From assembly GCA_003164035.1 (NCBI GenBank), contig PLRS01000035.1, positions 1 through 64,000 of the forward strand: 64,000 nt of DNA, read 5' to 3'. Each line of letters begins with the position of its first letter. Position 1 is the stretch's first letter. The notes under the pieces were generated by a model. That model had not been told where the DNA came from. It saw only the letters and a program-made list of their open reading frames with translations, and ran no database searches. Below are positions 61,946 to 64,000 of this stretch, in pieces. Origin of the DNA: Bryobacterales bacterium. Lineage in GTDB: Bacteria > Acidobacteriota > Terriglobia > Bryobacterales > Bryobacteraceae. A program made the translations under genes and the position numbers.

Positions 61946-64000
61946 TCACTGCGCCCGAACGATCTCGAACGGGATGGCGGGCAGTGCCCCTAAAGGCACC
62001 CGCTGGCGGTTAGCTTGCGGCTTTCCGTTCGCTGCCTGTGCGGCTCTTTCGCCCGAGACGGTCACGATCAGGTTGCGTTTCAAACCTGGTTTGGCCTTTG
62101 ACGCGTCGCAGCGGAAAACGATTTCGGTCCCGTCCGGCGCCCCGCTCGCTCCCGCCAGGGTAACTCCGTCCGGCGGGTCGCTCAGTTCGTAGTTCACATT
62201 ATTGATCGGGCTCCTCGGCGGCAAGCGAACCTCGACTTCTAGCTTGGCAGCGCCGCCCGACGGCAGCTTCAGTTGTTCCGGGCTGACGACCCTGGCCGGT
62301 ACCCGCAGCGGTCCGCCTCTTCTCACCGCAACTTTCCATTCCTGCGCCGCCACCAGATGCCGATAGAAGAAAGCCTGCATCCGGTCGTCGGCAGGCACCC
62401 CCTGGCGGGTCACCCTCCGGCCATCGATAGACGCCACGCCCTCCAGGCGCAGCGCCATCGGTTCAGGCTGCTGGCGCGCTTCGGGCGGTACGGTGAGTGT
62501 GAGCCTCACTTCATCCTGGCCCGCCGGAATCGTGGCCCCGGATAAGACGAAGCCCGCCGGCGCTCCTTTCAGTTCCAGCCGGATCTCTCCGGCGAATCCA
62601 TCTTTGCGGAGCGCATGGACGGTGACCGGAACCGTCATGCCGCCGGCTGCGTTGATGGCCGATGGCGTCACCCGCAGATCGAAATCCTGCCGGGGCGGGC
62701 CGATGCGCAGCCGGTACGTGTACTCGGGGCCCCCTTTGCCTTGCATATCGCCGAGGTAGAGATAGTAGGCGCCATTGGCGGGCAGCGTGGTCAGAATGCG
62801 GGAATCGGCGTGATGTGTCTCCAGTCCTTCGCCCTTGTCCTCGAAATCGTCGTTGAAGGCGAGTTGCCGTCCGGAGGCATCGGTCAGCTTGAGCACCGAA
62901 TCGACCGGCGATTCCATGCGCCGCGCATAGACTTCGGCCACAATCCCCTGCCCGGCCCGGCCCTCGAAGCGATACACGCCCCACCGGCCCGGCTTGCCCA
63001 CGCGGCCGTTGACAATGACCGGCAGCTTGACGCGCTGCGCGGTCGCGGGCGAATCGTTGCCTTCCTTTTGGTTGGTTTCGGGGAGGCTGTCCACTTGAAA
63101 CGGCAGCGTATTGGACGACCGTAGGGAGATCGGATAGATACCCGCCTCTTTCCCCTTCGCGTCCACAATGAGCTTATATTCCGGCAAATTCCAGCCGGCG
63201 AGCTCGACTTTGGTTTTCGCCCGTGCGCGGCCGCCCATGGGAAAGATGCCGGTGATAAACGGCAGCTCGCCGATGGCGATGCGGTACACGAAGTCCTCGC
63301 GGCCACGGTAAAGGGCATCGCGAATTTCCAGGGAGTATTCGCCGTCCTTGGGCACCGTGTAGTGGATGACGGGATCGGGATGAAAACGGTAATCGTCGTC
63401 GTAGGCCGCTTCCCGGCCGTCGCCGTCGTAAAGGGTCGCCACGGCCTGGAACCAGCCCGGAACCGCGTCGGCGAGGTATGGCACCAACTCGCGCGCCGCC
63501 ACGGCAATCACCAACTCCTGCCCGCGGCGGGCGGTGAAGCGGTACCGGTCGCTGTCGCCCGGCGTGAAGGGTGTAACGGCTTTATTCTGCTGCTGCGGCG
63601 TGCCCAGACGCGGCTTGATGCGCCCATTAATGGTTGCCGGCAGCGTAATCGGCATGTCCGTGGCGGGCTGGCGGATCTCGGTCCGGTTGACCGGCTGCCC
63701 GGCTGGCGGGGGAACGACCTCAATGGTCTCTTTCTCGGTAAATTCCGGCAGTTGGCCGACGCAGAAGATCAGCGGATTGGACAACCCCTGTGGCGTGAGC
63801 ACACGTAGTTCCCGCTGGCCGGCGGCAGCGCCCGCGGCGATGGAGACGCGAAACTTGACGGTTTCAGCCAGGCCGGGGCTGATCGCGCGGTGAGCATTGA
63901 ACAGGAGCAGCTTCACGCGAATATCGGTCATCTCTTTCCGCGCGGCCTCGCTGACGGCCTGCTTCTGCAACTCCTGCATCCGGCTCCGCAACTGCTGGGC
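61946..64000 (-). CDS. Secreted protein with PPC (pre-peptidase C-terminal) domains, 5' partial
   Basis: The frame is open from the window end to a stop at 61946, so only the C-terminal part (at least 684 residues) is seen. Repeated PPC-like units occur: DSDRYRFTARRGQELVIAV, SLEIRDALYRGREDFVYRI and GVYRFEGRAGQGIVAEVYA, with an IPT-like linker (ITGIFPMGGRARAKTKVELAG) between. This build is common in Acidobacteria and Planctomycetes surface proteins, where an N-terminal peptidase or beta-propeller may precede. TTG 63991 is internal. The cut end prevents a firm name. Confidence 0.7.
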   Translation of the reverse strand, partial: AQQLRSRMQELQKQAVSEAARKEMTDIRVKLLLFNAHRAISPGLAETVKFRVSIAAGAAAGQRELRVLTPQGLSNPLIFCVGQLPEFTEKETIEVVPPPAGQPVNRTEIRQPATDMPITLPATINGRIKPRLGTPQQQNKAVTPFTPGDSDRYRFTARRGQELVIAVAARELVPYLADAVPGWFQAVATLYDGDGREAAYDDDYRFHPDPVIHYTVPKDGEYSLEIRDALYRGREDFVYRIAIGELPFITGIFPMGGRARAKTKVELAGWNLPEYKLIVDAKGKEAGIYPISLRSSNTLPFQVDSLPETNQKEGNDSPATAQRVKLPVIVNGRVGKPGRWGVYRFEGRAGQGIVAEVYARRMESPVDSVLKLTDASGRQLAFNDDFEDKGEGLETHHADSRILTTLPANGAYYLYLGDMQGKGGPEYTYRLRIGPPRQDFDLRVTPSAINAAGGMTVPVTVHALRKDGFAGEIRLELKGAPAGFVLSGATIPAGQDEVRLTLTVPPEARQQPEPMALRLEGVASIDGRRVTRQGVPADDRMQAFFYRHLVAAQEWKVAVRRGGPLRVPARVVSPEQLKLPSGGAAKLEVEVRLPPRSPINNVNYELSDPPDGVTLAGASGAPDGTEIVFRCDASKAKPGLKRNLIVTVSGERAAQAANGKPQANRQRVPLGALPAIPFEIVRAQ

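Overview
The window is GC-rich DNA of an Acidobacteriota-type genome, most like the Bryobacterales/Solibacter group. The signs are very large secreted low-complexity proteins, two copies of a C-terminal domain typical of Solibacter surface proteins (at 33891-37310 and 53753-55730), a Ser/Thr kinase with a long helical repeat tail, a MoxR/DUF58/VWA operon, a PEP-CTERM protein and many hairpin-forming intergenic repeats. This placement rests on recognised families, not on a search.

Layout. 1-3640: the end of a prophage or phage relic (HK97-type capsid C-terminus, two tandem structured RNA units, a small helix-turn-helix protein and a tyrosine integrase) beside a tRNA-Cys gene whose 3' end faces the phage, so tRNA-Cys is the likely integration target. 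3641-16780: two giant paralogous secreted proteins facing each other across a methyltransferase and a GT39-like membrane glycosyltransferase, plus a relic of a second copy of that glycosyltransferase with a clean internal deletion. 17056-28303: a surface glycan or glycolipid locus with unusual fusions (HAD phosphatase-nucleotidyltransferase, then CofD/YvcK-like domain-GT2), a GT2, a GT-C membrane enzyme, a GINT1-like protein, a free acyl carrier protein, a VOC protein, a GNAT protein and an FkbH-like enzyme.

28389-33475 (minus) is a tight nucleoside salvage operon: pyrimidine nucleoside phosphorylase, NupC transporter, purine nucleoside phosphorylase, cytidine deaminase and an amidohydrolase carrying a signal peptide. 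33891-37310 is a large secreted protein. 37749-38377 is a Phd-like/VapC toxin-antitoxin pair lying between two copies of one intergenic repeat; the left copy is interrupted by a 199-bp insertion with a 7-bp target duplication. 38518-42860 (minus) holds a glutamate-carboxypeptidase-II-like M28 peptidase, a Tat-exported putative zinc hydrolase, a 55-residue protein, a single-domain response regulator and a PEP-CTERM protein. 43003-49842 is the MoxR-DUF58-VWA-VWA operon. 50180-57029 has a CBM9-like protein, two tandem esterases, a frameshifted beta-propeller/BACON protein and an HGSNAT-like membrane acyltransferase. 57059-64000 has a Ser/Thr kinase, a JAMM-like/TonB fusion and the 3' part of a PPC-domain secreted protein.

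At least seven families of short palindromic repeats (here called R1-R7) fill most gaps between genes from about 20 kb on. Together with the twin pseudoknot RNAs at 608-869 they are the main sequence structure that the genes do not explain.
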